A stretch of DNA of 64,000 nucleotides from Nocardia miyunensis NBRC 108239 (GTDB lineage Bacteria > Actinomycetota > Actinomycetes > Mycobacteriales > Mycobacteriaceae). The position numbers and the translations under genes are program-made. The notes under the pieces were generated by a model. It made no database searches. It saw only the letters and a list, made by a program, of their open reading frames with translations, and was not told where the DNA came from. The DNA lies in assembly GCF_001613065.1 (NCBI RefSeq), contig NZ_BDBQ01000013.1:186001-250000 (forward strand), in the 5' to 3' direction. Positions 25,819 through 36,453 of the stretch are shown here, piece by piece (positions within the stretch are counted from its first letter, which is position 1; every line of letters begins with the position of its first letter).

Positions 25819-27148
25819 GCAGCGTCGGTCCTTGAGGACCGACGAGAATCGCAACGATTTCGGGCCGGGCAAGGCGCGGGGGGACTGGAAGCAGCGTCGG
25901 TCCTTGAGGACCGACGAGAATCGCAACGCGCGCATCCGCGCCTGCGTGCCATGCAACTGGCGGCAGCGTCGGTCCTTGAGGACCGACGAGAATCGCAACA
26001 CCCGGTCCTGCTCGTGGCCGGTCAGATCGCCCAGCAGCGTCGGTCCTTGAGGACCGACGAGAATCGCAACCCCTTCTCGTCCTCCCAATTGCGCTGCGTC
26101 AGAGGCAGCGTCGGTCCTCGAGGACCGACGAGAATCGCAACACGTGCAGGGAGCCGGGATGCCTGTCGCGGTGGCAGCAGCGTCGGTTCTCAAGGACCGA
26201 CGAGAATCGCAACGGTTTCGGGGATCAGCTGTCGGCACATCGGGAAGTCGCAGCGTCGGTTCTCAAGGACCGACGAGAATCGCAACTTCTGGTCAGTTGT
26301 GGTGGTGTCAGGTTGAGCCAGCAGCGTCAGTTCTCAAGGACCGACGAGAATCGCAACCATCTCGAGGCACGCGTCGCGGGCCCGGTCCAGCAGGCAGCGT
26401 CGGTTCTCAAGGACCGACGAGAATCGCAACACCACCCAGCACGACGACCTCGACATCGCGGTCGCAGCGTCGGTTCTCAAGGACCGACGAGAATCGCAAC
26501 AACCTCGGTGGGCCGATGCGTGCGTCGATGATGGCGCAGCGTCGGTTCTCAAGGACCGACGAGAATCGCAACACGGTCTTGCCGACGCCACCCTTCTGGT
26601 TGGCCACAGCAGCGTCGGTCCTCAAGGACCGACGAGAATCGCAACCGCTACCGCCTGGCGGCGCTGCCCGATGGGCACGCGCAGCGTCGGTCCTCAAGGA
26701 CCGACGAGAATCGCAACAGCCGCGCTGGCTCGGGAACGTACGTGAAGGAACGGCAGCGTCGGTCCTCAAGGACCGACGAGAATCGCAACCAGCTCGGCGG
26801 CCGCCGCCTCGTCCAGGGCTTCGGCAGCGTCGGTCCTCAAGGACCGACGAGAATCGCAACATCGCGTCGGTGCAGGAGCGGATCGACGCACTCGACGGCA
26901 GCGTCGGTCTTCGAGGACCGACGAGAATCGCAACGATATCGACGCGATCATTGCGGATGCTTTGGAGGCAGCGTCGGTCTTCGAGGACCGACGAGAATCG
27001 CAACGATCGCTGGCGGGCAGAACGCACCGGACCCCGCGGGCAGCGGCGGTCCTCAAGGACCGACGAGAATCGCAACGGATTGGCGGGCAGGCCGATCCCG
27101 ATCTGCGGGTGGCAGCGTCGGTCCTCGGGGACCGGTGAGAATCGCAAC
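25819..27148 (+). CRISPR. Type I-C CRISPR array, 19 repeats and 18 spacers
   Basis: 37-base repeats start GCAGCGTCGG and end GAGAATCGCAAC. The centre is an inverted repeat (GTCGGTCCT/AGGACCGAC) that forms the crRNA hairpin. Repeat starts are 25819, 25891, 25963, 26034, 26105, 26177, 26250, 26321, 26394, 26464, 26536, 26609, 26681, 26753, 26824, 26898, 26968, 27040 and 27112. Spacers are 33-37 bases. The last repeat (27112-27148) is degenerate (CTCGGGGACCGGTGAG), marking the old end. Loop and upper-stem variants occur in blocks along the array. Spacer 11 (26573-26608), read on the minus strand, encodes VANQKGGVGKT, a ParA-type Walker motif. Confidence 0.97.
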
Positions 27149-27578
27149 ACCGCATACGTGCGGCTGGAGAGCCTGGAAAAGTTCGAAAGCCTATTGCGCG
27201 CTGTACCCCATCACCAAAACATGCTGGGGTAGAACATATCTCAGCGCCCGATGCGCGGGGCCGGTCAGTGAGTCGCGACGGCCTGTTGTTGTGTCGTTCG
27301 AGGCGGCTGTGGTCCGGGGAGCGGTCAATGGAAGGGAGGGCCATGGTCGGCGAATTCGATGCCTACCAGTGAACGCCGTGGGTCGTGTATCGCGCATTGG
27401 TCGGCGGGAAGTGCTGGTGCGCATAGACGTTGACCATGACGTTGGTCGGTTTGTTCGGTGCCGGTATCGTACGAAGACGGCGTCATCGGCAGAGCCCCAG
27501 GACCGTGAGTGCGGATCATCTTCTCGACGGGGGTCGTTCGTGGCATCGCTTGTGGCGTGTCGAGTACGGGAGGGCGGG
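27149..27578. other. Gap between CRISPR array and toxin cassette
   Basis: 430 bases with no convincing gene. It should hold the promoter of the WXG100 operon. The GGAGGG at 27569-27574 is that operon's first ribosome-binding site. Confidence 0.5.
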
Positions 27579-27908
27579 ATGGGCGTGAGTGGGGAACTGC
27601 GGGTCGATCCGGATCGGTTGCGGGAGGCGTCCCGGTTCGTCTCCGATCAGGCTGTGGCGATGCGGTCCCGGCTGAAGCAGTTGGACGAGACGATCGGTAA
27701 GCGACTGCTGGCCGAGGGCTGGGATGGTAAGGCCGCCTCGGCGTATGAGGGGTCGTGGATCGAGTGGAAGCGTGGCGCGGACACGATCCTTGCTGCTCTT
27801 GATGATTCGTCGACGGCATTGGCTGATGCGGCGAATGGTTATGTGGCCCAGGATGATTCCTTCCGTGACAGTATCGCGGGCTCCAGCCTGGATCTGCCAG
27901 GGTTGTAG
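27579..27908 (+). CDS. WXG100 family protein (type VII secretion)
   Basis: A 109-residue helical-hairpin protein beginning MGVSGELRVDPDRLREASRF, with the turn motif LAEGWDGKAASAYEGSW, where WDG is the W-x-G signature. WXG100 proteins form antiparallel pairs that carry type VII (ESX) secretion signals, here probably with the next gene product. It starts the toxin operon. The ATG at 27579 has GGAGGG 5 bases upstream; a GTG at 27585 is also possible. No ESX machinery lies in the window, so an ESX system elsewhere must export it. Confidence 0.82.
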   Translation: MGVSGELRVDPDRLREASRFVSDQAVAMRSRLKQLDETIGKRLLAEGWDGKAASAYEGSWIEWKRGADTILAALDDSSTALADAANGYVAQDDSFRDSIAGSSLDLPGL

Positions 27909-27910
27909 TC

Positions 27911-28210
27911 GTGGCCGGTAGTGAGGACAAGTTCACGGTCGACCTCGAGCTGCTCGAGGAGTCGGTCGATGCGATGACGAAGTTCGGTGTGGCCGTGGAC
28001 AATTGGCTGGCCGAGGTGGATCGCCACATCAAGGATCTGCACATGTCGTGGTCGAGCACCGCGGCCGATGCGCAGCATGTCGCACACGACAAATGGGTGT
28101 CCGGGGTCGGTGAGATGCGCGAGAACCTCGAGGATCTGCGCAAGATCGCCGAACGCGCGCATGCGAACTACAGCAACGCAGTACACACCAACACCCGTAT
28201 GTGGCCCTGA
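27911..28210 (+). CDS. WXG100-like partner protein
   Basis: A 99-residue protein from a GTG two bases after the previous stop. Two amphipathic helices flank the turn HMSWSSTAADAQHVAHDKW, a degenerate W-x-G type turn (W-S-S). The C-terminal ERAHANYSNAV resembles the Y-x3-D/E-type end of ESX substrates. It most likely pairs with the upstream WXG100 protein and acts as a targeting partner for the toxin. It overlaps the toxin start by one base. Confidence 0.8.
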   Translation: MAGSEDKFTVDLELLEESVDAMTKFGVAVDNWLAEVDRHIKDLHMSWSSTAADAQHVAHDKWVSGVGEMRENLEDLRKIAERAHANYSNAVHTNTRMWP

Positions 28211-29628
28211 TGGCTCCGATCGTGGCCGTCGATCCCGAGGGGTTCACCAAGGCGGCCGGGGTCTACGCCGCCGTGCACGACGATCAGCTCGTTCCGGCGA
28301 TTACCGATCTGTGCAACGTCCTGGCCGGCTGCGGGAGTTCGGCGGGTTCGGACAATGCCGGGCTGGCGTGGTCGAAGGATTACGACCCGGCTGCTTTCGA
28401 CACGGTTGATGCTCTGGGGGACCTGGCGTTGGCGTGCGGGCAGATGCATGACCTGCTGCAGCACACCGCGGCGAACTACAAGAACGCCAACGCGCAATCC
28501 GCACCCGATCCGAAACCGGACGATCTGGTGTTCCCGCCCGGATCACTGGCGGTGTACAACCCGCCCGAACCGCCGGTCACCTTCGGGGGCGATGACCCCG
28601 AGCCCACCGGCTGGGATTGGGTGAAAGGCGCTGTCCAGGGCGAGGTGTGGCCCAACGGCGACCCCGGCAAGCTTCGTAAAGCAGCGCAGGCGTGGCGCAC
28701 GATGCGCGACAAACTCTGGGCATCCACGGTGCCGCAGGCTCGGAGCTTCATCGACGCCCAGCGCAGCCCTGACACCGCACAAGCGCTGGACCAGCACGAC
28801 ATCGTCAAGGGGCAGTTCACGGCGCTGGCCGATGTCTGCGGCGGCCTGGCCAAATCCTGTGACGCGTATGCAGATTCGGTCGACAGCACGAAGAAGGCGA
28901 TCATCAAATCACTGGTCGAGATGGTCGGGCTCATCCTCGCCGACCAAGCCGCCGGTGCCGCGCTGGCGTTCTTCACCGGCGGTTCTGCCGAGGCCGCCGC
29001 GCAGGGCGCTATGGCGCTGATCATCGCGCGCACCGGGTTGGACATCGCGAATCTGATTCGCACGCTGATCGGGCTGGCCGAGCTGTCCCGTGTCCCGGCC
29101 GCGGTCTCCCAGGCGATCGCACGCGGCGCCGAGCTACTCATACCGTTGCTACGTGCGGAACCCGCGCTGGCCGGACCTCTGGGGACGGAGGCAGGGCCAG
29201 GATCGTTCACCGCCTGGGCCAAGCTGCGTCGCCCGTCACTGCGCCAGGGCACACAGGATGCGATCCTGGCCAAAACCAAGACGTGGGGCCGGCCGGGAGA
29301 GCCTGAGGACTTCTACCAGGTCGACTCCGAGCCCGAAGTCAAAGTACCGATCAACAAGTCCTACACCGACAAGCCGTGGGTTCAGCAGCTACCCAAGACT
29401 CCCGACGGCAAGTACTACATCGACACTGCCAACGGATCCATGTATCCGGTCAATCCGAGCTGGGAGTTCGGACACAACAGCGGCTTCGAGAATCGAAGGC
29501 TGCTCGCTGATGCCCAGGCGCAGAATATGACTCAGGAGCAGTTGAACGACTACGTCAACACACACCCTGACTACTTCCACGTCGAGGATCAGTACGGTAA
29601 CCGCAGTCACCGAAGGGAGCAGAAATAG
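28210..29628 (+). CDS. Type VII polymorphic toxin with C-terminal GH-E nuclease domain
   Basis: A 472-residue protein. The first ~330 residues are helical and LXG/WXG-like (PIVAVDPEGFTKAAGVYAAV), with an apolar central part (VGLILADQAAGAALAFFTGG). The C-terminus WEFGHNSGFENRRLLADAQA then NMTQEQLNDYVNTHPDYFHV and GNRSHRRE matches the GH-E branch of the HNH/Endo VII nuclease superfamily, with the GH and E residues in place. It starts at the stop of the WXG100-like gene and is followed by an ankyrin protein, as expected for a toxin-immunity pair. Delivery by type VII secretion to rivals is inference. Confidence 0.8.
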   Translation: MAPIVAVDPEGFTKAAGVYAAVHDDQLVPAITDLCNVLAGCGSSAGSDNAGLAWSKDYDPAAFDTVDALGDLALACGQMHDLLQHTAANYKNANAQSAPDPKPDDLVFPPGSLAVYNPPEPPVTFGGDDPEPTGWDWVKGAVQGEVWPNGDPGKLRKAAQAWRTMRDKLWASTVPQARSFIDAQRSPDTAQALDQHDIVKGQFTALADVCGGLAKSCDAYADSVDSTKKAIIKSLVEMVGLILADQAAGAALAFFTGGSAEAAAQGAMALIIARTGLDIANLIRTLIGLAELSRVPAAVSQAIARGAELLIPLLRAEPALAGPLGTEAGPGSFTAWAKLRRPSLRQGTQDAILAKTKTWGRPGEPEDFYQVDSEPEVKVPINKSYTDKPWVQQLPKTPDGKYYIDTANGSMYPVNPSWEFGHNSGFENRRLLADAQAQNMTQEQLNDYVNTHPDYFHVEDQYGNRSHRREQK

Positions 29629-30056
29629 TGACCGAGTTGGATGAATACGGTCGATCACTACTGCACTACGCCGCACTCGAAGGCGACCTGGCCGAGGTCG
29701 AACGTCTGCTGGCCACCGAGGACGTCAATCTCCCTGACTCGGAGGGGTGGACGCCGCTGCATTTCGCGGCGAACAGAGGACGGCCACAGGTCGTCGAACG
29801 TCTCCTCGACGCGGGGGCCGATGTCAACGCGGTCACCGCAAAGGGAATGCCCGCAATATATTGGGCTGCGGTTGCCCGTGTCGGCGAACCCGTGCAGACG
29901 ATCCGCATTCTCCGGACCCGTGGGGCCGACCCGACCGGAAAAACGATCACGGACAAGTACGGTTATTTCCCACCGAAGAGCACCCTGGACGTGATAAGGG
30001 AATGGCGCAACTTCCCCGAGATCGTCGCCGAGTTCGCGGACCTGCTCGATGAGTGA
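29628..30056 (+). CDS. Ankyrin-repeat protein, probable immunity protein
   Basis: A 142-residue protein with three ankyrin repeats: YGRSLLHYAALEGDLAEVER, EGWTPLHFAANRGRPQVVER and then LLDAGADVNAVTAKGMPAIY. It starts at a GTG sharing one base with the toxin stop. Ankyrin proteins are a known immunity class for HNH/Endo VII-type polymorphic toxins. Its position directly after the nuclease supports this role; binding has not been shown. The final third (REWRNFPEIVAEFADLLDE) is non-repeat. Confidence 0.75.
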   Translation: MTELDEYGRSLLHYAALEGDLAEVERLLATEDVNLPDSEGWTPLHFAANRGRPQVVERLLDAGADVNAVTAKGMPAIYWAAVARVGEPVQTIRILRTRGADPTGKTITDKYGYFPPKSTLDVIREWRNFPEIVAEFADLLDE

Positions 30057-30480
30057 CTCCACCGAGATCGATACCACGCTGGCGGAGATCCGCGCCAAGG
30101 CCGATCGCGTTCGCGCAGCGATGGCGAAGATCCGGGGCGTCGGCAGGGCAGGCAACGGGACCATCTTCGCCACCGTTGACGCCGCTGGGCGTCTGCGTGA
30201 CCTTCACCTGCCCCGCGACGTGTCCCGTCTGGGACCCCGGCTCGCCGACCTGATCCTCGAAGCCACCACCGCCGCCGAACGCGACGCCGCGAAACAAGCT
30301 GCGGCCGCAACGCAGCCCTTGACCGGAGACCCCCGAGTCCGGACCGGGATAGAAGCTGTCCGCGAAACAATAACCGGCACACCACGACCCGCGAAGACCA
30401 AGCCGATGACCGAGCAGGAGATACAAGCTGCCGACGACGCCTACTTCGAACGAATGAATCGCACCGGATGGCGTCAGTGA
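30049..30480 (+). CDS. YbaB/EbfC-like DNA-binding protein of the type VII cassette
   Basis: A 143-residue protein with an N-terminal helix (TTLAEIRAKADRVRAAMAKI) and the YbaB-type strand pattern GNGTIFATVDAAGRLRDLHL, then PRLADLILEATTAAERDA. YbaB-like proteins (EspL group) are often encoded beside ESX substrates in actinomycetes, where they bind DNA or stabilise partners. It overlaps the ankyrin gene by 8 bases. The C-terminal half is Ala-rich with a short acidic end. Placement at the end of the operon is unusual but coherent. Confidence 0.7.
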   Translation: MSDSTEIDTTLAEIRAKADRVRAAMAKIRGVGRAGNGTIFATVDAAGRLRDLHLPRDVSRLGPRLADLILEATTAAERDAAKQAAAATQPLTGDPRVRTGIEAVRETITGTPRPAKTKPMTEQEIQAADDAYFERMNRTGWRQ

Positions 30481-30917
30481 GTTGCCGCGCCACCGGGCAG
30501 GTGTCGGCGACGACACAGCTGCCCGCGAGCAGGTTCTCCGACATCGGCGGTGTACACCACGAATACCTCCACCACTACGACGAAGCACACAGCTATTTCC
30601 GGCAGGTCATCCCGGTCAGCCTGCATCCGCCCTTGAGGGCTCCCAACACGTGGTTCGGTCACAGAGGCTTCTGGTCGGCGGCAGGTCGGATCATTCTGCG
30701 CGTCGCCCTCCGCCCTACGAGTGCTCACACCAAAAAGACTCATGACCGAATAGGCGCAGGTGAGTCACATGCACTGTTGGTTCCGTTCCCGCGGACTCAG
30801 TGGCGGGTGAAGTCTGCCTGGGTGGACGCGGGGCGCCTCGAGGTTCCGTGACTGAGAGATACTGAGCGGCTTGTCTTTCCGGCTTCTGTGTCGGTCACCC
30901 GACGTACTCTGGCGCTG
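30481..30917. other. Gap between toxin cassette and Wadjet operon
   Basis: 437 bases with only weak open frames and no family match. It is likely to contain the Wadjet promoter. No repeat or RNA gene was seen. Confidence 0.45.
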
Positions 30918-32399
30918 ATGAGTATTGCAGGTGTAGAGGGTGCGTATCAGGGGGCTCTTCGGGCGTTCAAGACCCCGATGCTCGATTTGCTCCATCAGAC
31001 GTATGCGCCATTTGTGGTGACCATGCTGGCGACGGTGTTCACGGCTGAGCGTTCTGCGGTGACTGTGGCGGACGCGCATGCGGAGATCAGCGATGCGTTG
31101 GACCAGTTGCGGGCAGTGGGATACGGCGAGGAAGACCAGTTGCCGTTGCCGGTGGGCAGCGCGCGTGATCTGTGCCGTCAGTGGGTGAACGCCGGGTGGC
31201 TGGTGCGTCAGGTGCTGGACAACAAGGTCGAGGTGTATCGGCTGTCTGCGCACGGCGTGGGCGCGTTGGAAGTTGCGGGCCGGGTGGGAGGTTCGCGGAC
31301 GCGGGTGTCGGAGTCGCGGGTCCGGACGCTGTTGGAAGCAGTAGAGCGGCTGGCGCAGGACGCCGATCCGGATGTGACGGCGCGGATCGCTCGGCTGAGG
31401 GGCGAAATCCAGGAACGGCAACAGGAGTTGGAGCGGCTCGAGGCCGGTGGCGACGTCGAGTCGATCGACGATGAGCGGCTGGTGGAGGAGACGGAAAACG
31501 TGCTGCACCTGGTGCGGGAGCTGCCAGCGGACTTTGCCCGGGTGGCGGAGTCGATCAAGGCTATGCAGCGGGATGTGGTCGCTGATCTGCGGCAGGATGT
31601 GCGGCCGACGGGAGAGGTGTTGCGGGAATACTTGGAACAAGGACAGCAGATCATGGATGCAACGCCGGAAGGGCGGGCGTTCGCGGGGGCGTTGCGGTTG
31701 ATCGGCGATCCCGAGCAGATCGATGATTTGTCGAGCAGGTTGCGTACGGTGCTGCGGCATCGGTTCACCGCGCAGTTGACCGAACCGCAGCGGCGGGAGT
31801 TCACCGATATCGCGCGCCGGATCGAGCGAGGCGTCAAGGAGGTGCTGACAGCGCAGCGGCAAGCGTCGCATGTGATCACGACCCAGGTCCGCAACCACGA
31901 TCCGATGCGGGACCGGCAAGTGGACGAGTTGCTCCGTGAGGTGATGACCGGCTTTCAACGATGGATGCCCGGCTCCCGGCGCGGTGAGCTGATCGAGCCG
32001 CTGCGCCGCCTACCAACCGCGAGTGTCGAGCATCTGCGTCAATCGGTGAGCGATCTACGCCCATTCCAGCCGCCCGCACCGCTGGCCGAGTGGAACCGGG
32101 ACATGGTGCCGGACACCGATACCCGGGCGTGGGGCGGTCCGAATTACGCGGCGCTGGATGAGCATCTAGCACGGTTCACCGCCGAAGCGGACGCGATCGA
32201 CATCGCGGCCGTGTTCGGTGCGGCACCCGAAAAGGTCCGCCGCCCAGTCGATTTGCTCGGTCTGCTCGAGCTCGCGCATCGCGCCGGTATGACCGAAACT
32301 GGAGAGGTCGTCACCGTCGAGGCGGTCCGACCGGATCGGACGCGGCGGCGATTCGCGTTCGGCGGTGTGGCCGCGACGAAAGAAGGGGGCGACGGATGA
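30918..32399 (+). CDS. jetA: Wadjet subunit JetA (DUF3375)
   Basis: A 493-residue protein with the DUF3375 N-terminus [20 protein letters not shown], a winged-helix-like core and long helices (about 130-230). In type I Wadjet, JetA is the kleisin-associated MukF-like subunit that, with JetB and JetC, forms a condensin-like complex sensing closed circular DNA. The ATG at 30918 was chosen; a GTG at 30888 is also possible. It overlaps jetB by 4 bases (ATGA). Length and neighbours fit the family. Confidence 0.88.
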   Translation: MSIAGVEGAYQGALRAFKTPMLDLLHQTYAPFVVTMLATVFTAERSAVTVADAHAEISDALDQLRAVGYGEEDQLPLPVGSARDLCRQWVNAGWLVRQVLDNKVEVYRLSAHGVGALEVAGRVGGSRTRVSESRVRTLLEAVERLAQDADPDVTARIARLRGEIQERQQELERLEAGGDVESIDDERLVEETENVLHLVRELPADFARVAESIKAMQRDVVADLRQDVRPTGEVLREYLEQGQQIMDATPEGRAFAGALRLIGDPEQIDDLSSRLRTVLRHRFTAQLTEPQRREFTDIARRIERGVKEVLTAQRQASHVITTQVRNHDPMRDRQVDELLREVMTGFQRWMPGSRRGELIEPLRRLPTASVEHLRQSVSDLRPFQPPAPLAEWNRDMVPDTDTRAWGGPNYAALDEHLARFTAEADAIDIAAVFGAAPEKVRRPVDLLGLLELAHRAGMTETGEVVTVEAVRPDRTRRRFAFGGVAATKEGGDG

Positions 32400-33103
32400 G
32401 TGAGACGAATGCCGGCGATGACTCGTGGCCCGAGAGCGAGGACACCGGGTTCATCGATCCGGTCTCGATGGAGGAAGACCCGACCGAGTTGTTCGCTGGC
32501 GACACCGGCACATTGGACGCGCAGGTGCGGCGGGTGCTGGTGCGGCTTCTGCAGCGCCGGTACCTGCTGGCCGACAAGAATCCGACGCAGTGGCGGACGC
32601 TACTGGAGAACCAGCAACTCATCGAGTCGCGGCTTCACGACATGTTCGTCCGGCTCGTGATCGATCACGAGCGCGGCATCGCCCACAAGCAGCAAGTGCG
32701 CTCAGCGGAACTCGACGTGCCGATCCTGTTGAGAGACGACCCCTACAACCGCGCCGAGACGCTGGTACTGGTCCACCTGCGCACGGTATTCCAACAGGAA
32801 AGGGTCGCGGGTGAGAACTCGGCGCGCGTCGATATCGAAGAACTCGAGCAAACAGTGCTGACCTACTTCGACCCGGATGACACCAACCTGGCACGAGGAC
32901 AGCAAGAGATCCGCAGCGCGGTGGCGCGGTTGGCCAAGGAGGGATTGATCGAGGAGGAAACCGCGGGCCGGTACCGGATCACGCCGCTGGTGGAGGTCGT
33001 GATGAGCACCGAGAAACTCAGCGAGCTCAGTCGGTGGTTGCGTGAACGCAACGACGGCACGGGCCCCATGGTCGAGGACGCCACGGGAGATATCGCGTCA
33101 TGA
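32396..33103 (+). CDS. jetB: Wadjet subunit JetB (DUF4194)
   Basis: A 235-residue DUF4194 protein with [20 protein letters not shown] and a winged-helix C-terminus ([32 protein letters not shown]). JetB corresponds to MukE and completes the condensin-like complex. The acidic N-terminus ([15 protein letters not shown]) is normal for the family. Its start and stop each overlap the flanking jet genes by 4 bases, indicating tight co-translation. Confidence 0.87.
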   Translation: MSETNAGDDSWPESEDTGFIDPVSMEEDPTELFAGDTGTLDAQVRRVLVRLLQRRYLLADKNPTQWRTLLENQQLIESRLHDMFVRLVIDHERGIAHKQQVRSAELDVPILLRDDPYNRAETLVLVHLRTVFQQERVAGENSARVDIEELEQTVLTYFDPDDTNLARGQQEIRSAVARLAKEGLIEEETAGRYRITPLVEVVMSTEKLSELSRWLRERNDGTGPMVEDATGDIAS

Positions 33104-36100
33104 ATATGATCGACACGCTGTTCGGGCTGATCCCCGAGGCGTCTCGCGGCGAGCAGTGGGTGGCGCAGGATCTGCAGCTGGTCAACTGGGGCGGATACGA
33201 CGGGCATCATCGTGTGCGTTTCGCGCCCGGCGCGACCCTGCTGTGCGGTGAGTCCGGATCGGGCAAATCGACTCTGATGGACTCCTATATCGCGTTGATC
33301 ATGCCGCACACGATGCCCTTCAACGGGGCCTCCAATGGCGGCGTGGTCGGTCGGCCGCGCGGCAAGGACCAGCGCAACATCCTGTCGTATGCGCGGGGAA
33401 AACTCGACGAATCCCGTACCGCGGGTGAGACGAAGGCGCGGGTTCTGCGCGGCGACGGCCGGGACACCTGGTCAGCCATCGCGATGACATGGGCGGATCG
33501 GTCCAATGCGCAGTTCACTGCCGTCCGGGCATGGTATGTGCCGTCCTCGGCGCGCTCTCTCGACGACCTCGTCAAGGTGAGAGCCACCTGCGACGGGCCC
33601 TTCGACCTGCGCGAGCTGGCGGGACCGGCGAACAAGCGGCTTGCCGAGCCTGCAGTGAAAGGACTCGGGCTGATCTGTTACCCCACCGACCTGGAGTACA
33701 CCGCGAGGCTGCACGCCGCGCTCGGGATCGGCGCCGCCGGTGACGGGAACAAAGCCGTCGCGCTGTTGGGCCGGATTCAAGCAGGACAGCAGATCACCAC
33801 GGTCGACGCGTTGTACAAGACGATGGTTCTCGAGGAACCCTCGACCCTTGCCACGGCCGATGAGGTGGTTAAGCAGTTCGACGAACTGTCCAGCACGCGC
33901 ACACAGATGACCACCGCGCGCCAGCAGGTCAGGGCCCTGACGCCGATCCGTGAGCATCGCCGCGCCATCCACGAGGCGACCGATCGACTGCACATGATCG
34001 AAGCCATCGGATCGTTCACCGACTCCTCATCACCGGCGTGGTTGTGGCGGCACGAACGACGAGTCGAGTTGATGCGCGCTGCTGTAGAAGACCTACAGCG
34101 ACATCGCAAGCGAGCCGGCGAAGCAGCCGGTGTGCAGTCAGCCCTGGCTGAGGCGGCCACATCCGAACGGGACGGAGTAGCGGAGACTCTCCGTGCTTCC
34201 GGTGGCGACAGGCTCGAGCGAGCACATGGAGCGCTTCGTGAGGTGGAGAAAAGGCTTGACGACGTTACGCGGGCGCGCACGCGACTGGACGAGGTGTTGA
34301 ACGTTCTCGACGCCGAGGTAACCGGTGAAGAGGATTTCGCTGCCTTGCTCGCACAGGCGCGCCGATCGATCGATGACAAGACAGCCCGGAAGACTGCTCA
34401 GAACCAGTTCGCCGAAGCGAAGGTGCACCAGACGAGCGTTTCGCGTGAACTGACGGCGTTGCGCGCCGAGCGTGACGCCACCGCCGCTTGCCGTGGCAAT
34501 ATCCCCACCGAGCTGCATCGCGCGCGTGCCGAGCTCGCAGAGGCGGCTGGTCTCACGCCGGATGATCTTCCGTTTGTTGGCGAACTGATCGAGGTGCGTA
34601 CGGGTTTCGAACCGTGGCGCGAAGCGTTCAACCTGGCTTTGGGCGGCTTCGCGACGAGGATGTTGATCGACGTCGCGCACCTGAACACGTTTCGCGAGAA
34701 GATCAACACCGTGCGCACCGGTCGGCGCATCCAGTTCGAGGGGGTGCGGACCGGATTGCGGGACGTGATCGGGCTCGACGATCGCAGGCTCCCCGGCCGC
34801 CTCGACTACCGTCCCTCGCCGTTCACGGCCTGGCTCAAAAGCGAACTCGTCAGCCGGTTCGACTATGTGTGTGTCGAGACTCCCCGCCTGCTGTCACAGC
34901 ATGCCAAGGCGCTCACGATCACCGGTCAGATCTCGGACGGTGCGCGCGGTGCGCACGGCGGCCAGGGACGAGCCAACGTCCTCGGCTTTACCAACGACCG
35001 GCTGCTGAGGGGTCTCGATGAACAGATCAGCGACACCGAGAAGCGCGAGACCATCGCGGGCAAGCGATTGAAAGCAGCGCAGGACGCCCTCGACTCCTTC
35101 GAAGACCGGCGCGGCGCGTACCGCACTCTGACCGAACTGTCCTGGGACCAAATCGATGTCGACTCCGTCTCGGCCGAACGGGACCGATGGACAAAAATCA
35201 TCGACGAGGTTCACTCCGACAACCCCGAGATCGACCGGCTGCAGACACAATTGAACGCACTGAAGGTCAAGGCGAAGGACCTCGCCGAGAAAGCGATCCG
35301 GGCCAAGCTCGAGAAGGAAGACCTCGACAAAGCCTGGGAAAAGCTCACCGCCGAGGCAGCCACCGCCACAGAGGAACTCGACACCGCCCACCAGTCCGGC
35401 CACGAGATCACCGCGGAGCACCGCGACTATCTCACCGCATCGCTCGGGACAGATGGGGCCACCGATGTCTCGGCCGGCGAGGCCCTCGAGCTATTCGATA
35501 GCTCTGTGCACCGTGTGGCCGATCGGCTCACCACCGATCGACAGACCTCGGCGAGCGCAATCGCCAGGGCCAGAAACGCACTGTCCGAAACATTTTCGAC
35601 ATTCGTCGAACGCTGGCCGAACCCGAACCTCGGTACCGACCCCGAAGCCTCCTACGACGATTTCGAACGCCTGCTCACCGACCTGGAGACCAGCCGACTG
35701 CACGAGCTGGAAAGCCAATGGCGCGATAGCCTGCTGAAACTGTCGGGCAACGACCTCACAAGCCTCGACAGCGAACTCGCCTCGGCCATCCGGGAAATCC
35801 GCGACCGGATCGAACCGGTCAACCGCATCCTCGCCGACCTACCCTTCAGCGATGACGACCATCGACTGCAGATCGACCCACAGGAAAGCCACTCGACAGT
35901 CCGCGCCCGCTTCCGCAAAGAGCTGCGTGATGTCCGCCGCTTGATCGACCAGGCCAGCACCGACACCGACCGGGAGCGTGCCTACGGTCGAATGTCCAAG
36001 GTGATCGACCGCATCCGCCGGGCAGCCCCGGACTTCGCCGACCTTATCGATGTACGCACCCACATCCGCATCAGCGCCGAAAAGCGCAACGCCGCAAACG

Positions 36101-36453
36101 AACACGTCGCGCTCTACGACCACATCGGAGAGAAATCCGGCGGCGAGTCCCAGGAACTCGTGGCCTTCATCGTCGGCTCGGCCCTGCGTTATCAGCTGGG
36201 CGACGCGGGGGCCGAACGACCCCGCTACGCTCCGGTCTTCCTCGACGAAGCACTCATCAAGGCCGACGCCCGCTACACCGGTCGCGCCATCGGCGCCTGG
36301 CGTGGTCTCGGATTCCAGCTCATTGTCGGTGCCCCCAACGACAAGAACAGCGCCATCGAACCGCATGTCGAGGCCGAGTATCTGGTGCTCAAGGACCCCC
36401 AAAGCCGCTCGTGGGCCAAACCCATTATCGGCGTGTCCGGGGAGCCGGAGTGA
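33100..36453 (+). CDS. jetC: Wadjet subunit JetC (SMC/MukB-like ATPase)
   Basis: A 1117-residue SMC-type protein. Walker A is [12 protein letters not shown] (residues 49-60). Long coiled coils span roughly 280-480 and 650-900, with the hinge region between them. Near the C-terminus come the ABC signature [17 protein letters not shown] (about 1010-1025) and Walker B-like [14 protein letters not shown] (about 1042-1055). ATP-driven loop extrusion by JetABC lets JetD find circular plasmid DNA. It is full length with both halves of the ATPase intact. It overlaps jetB and jetD by 4 bases each. Confidence 0.93.
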   Translation: MNMIDTLFGLIPEASRGEQWVAQDLQLVNWGGYDGHHRVRFAPGATLLCGESGSGKSTLMDSYIALIMPHTMPFNGASNGGVVGRPRGKDQRNILSYARGKLDESRTAGETKARVLRGDGRDTWSAIAMTWADRSNAQFTAVRAWYVPSSARSLDDLVKVRATCDGPFDLRELAGPANKRLAEPAVKGLGLICYPTDLEYTARLHAALGIGAAGDGNKAVALLGRIQAGQQITTVDALYKTMVLEEPSTLATADEVVKQFDELSSTRTQMTTARQQVRALTPIREHRRAIHEATDRLHMIEAIGSFTDSSSPAWLWRHERRVELMRAAVEDLQRHRKRAGEAAGVQSALAEAATSERDGVAETLRASGGDRLERAHGALREVEKRLDDVTRARTRLDEVLNVLDAEVTGEEDFAALLAQARRSIDDKTARKTAQNQFAEAKVHQTSVSRELTALRAERDATAACRGNIPTELHRARAELAEAAGLTPDDLPFVGELIEVRTGFEPWREAFNLALGGFATRMLIDVAHLNTFREKINTVRTGRRIQFEGVRTGLRDVIGLDDRRLPGRLDYRPSPFTAWLKSELVSRFDYVCVETPRLLSQHAKALTITGQISDGARGAHGGQGRANVLGFTNDRLLRGLDEQISDTEKRETIAGKRLKAAQDALDSFEDRRGAYRTLTELSWDQIDVDSVSAERDRWTKIIDEVHSDNPEIDRLQTQLNALKVKAKDLAEKAIRAKLEKEDLDKAWEKLTAEAATATEELDTAHQSGHEITAEHRDYLTASLGTDGATDVSAGEALELFDSSVHRVADRLTTDRQTSASAIARARNALSETFSTFVERWPNPNLGTDPEASYDDFERLLTDLETSRLHELESQWRDSLLKLSGNDLTSLDSELASAIREIRDRIEPVNRILADLPFSDDDHRLQIDPQESHSTVRARFRKELRDVRRLIDQASTDTDRERAYGRMSKVIDRIRRAAPDFADLIDVRTHIRISAEKRNAANEHVALYDHIGEKSGGESQELVAFIVGSALRYQLGDAGAERPRYAPVFLDEALIKADARYTGRAIGAWRGLGFQLIVGAPNDKNSAIEPHVEAEYLVLKDPQSRSWAKPIIGVSGEPE

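Noticed and set aside
26144-27232. Long open reading frames running through the CRISPR array on both strands
   Set aside because: Repeat plus spacer is often 72 bases, a multiple of three, and the repeat has few stop codons, so the frames stay open by chance. The encoded peptide just repeats the repeat sequence.
30765-31958. 397-codon minus-strand frame opposite jetA
   Set aside because: It mirrors the coding frame of jetA, is rich in His, Arg, Pro and Gln, and has no family match.
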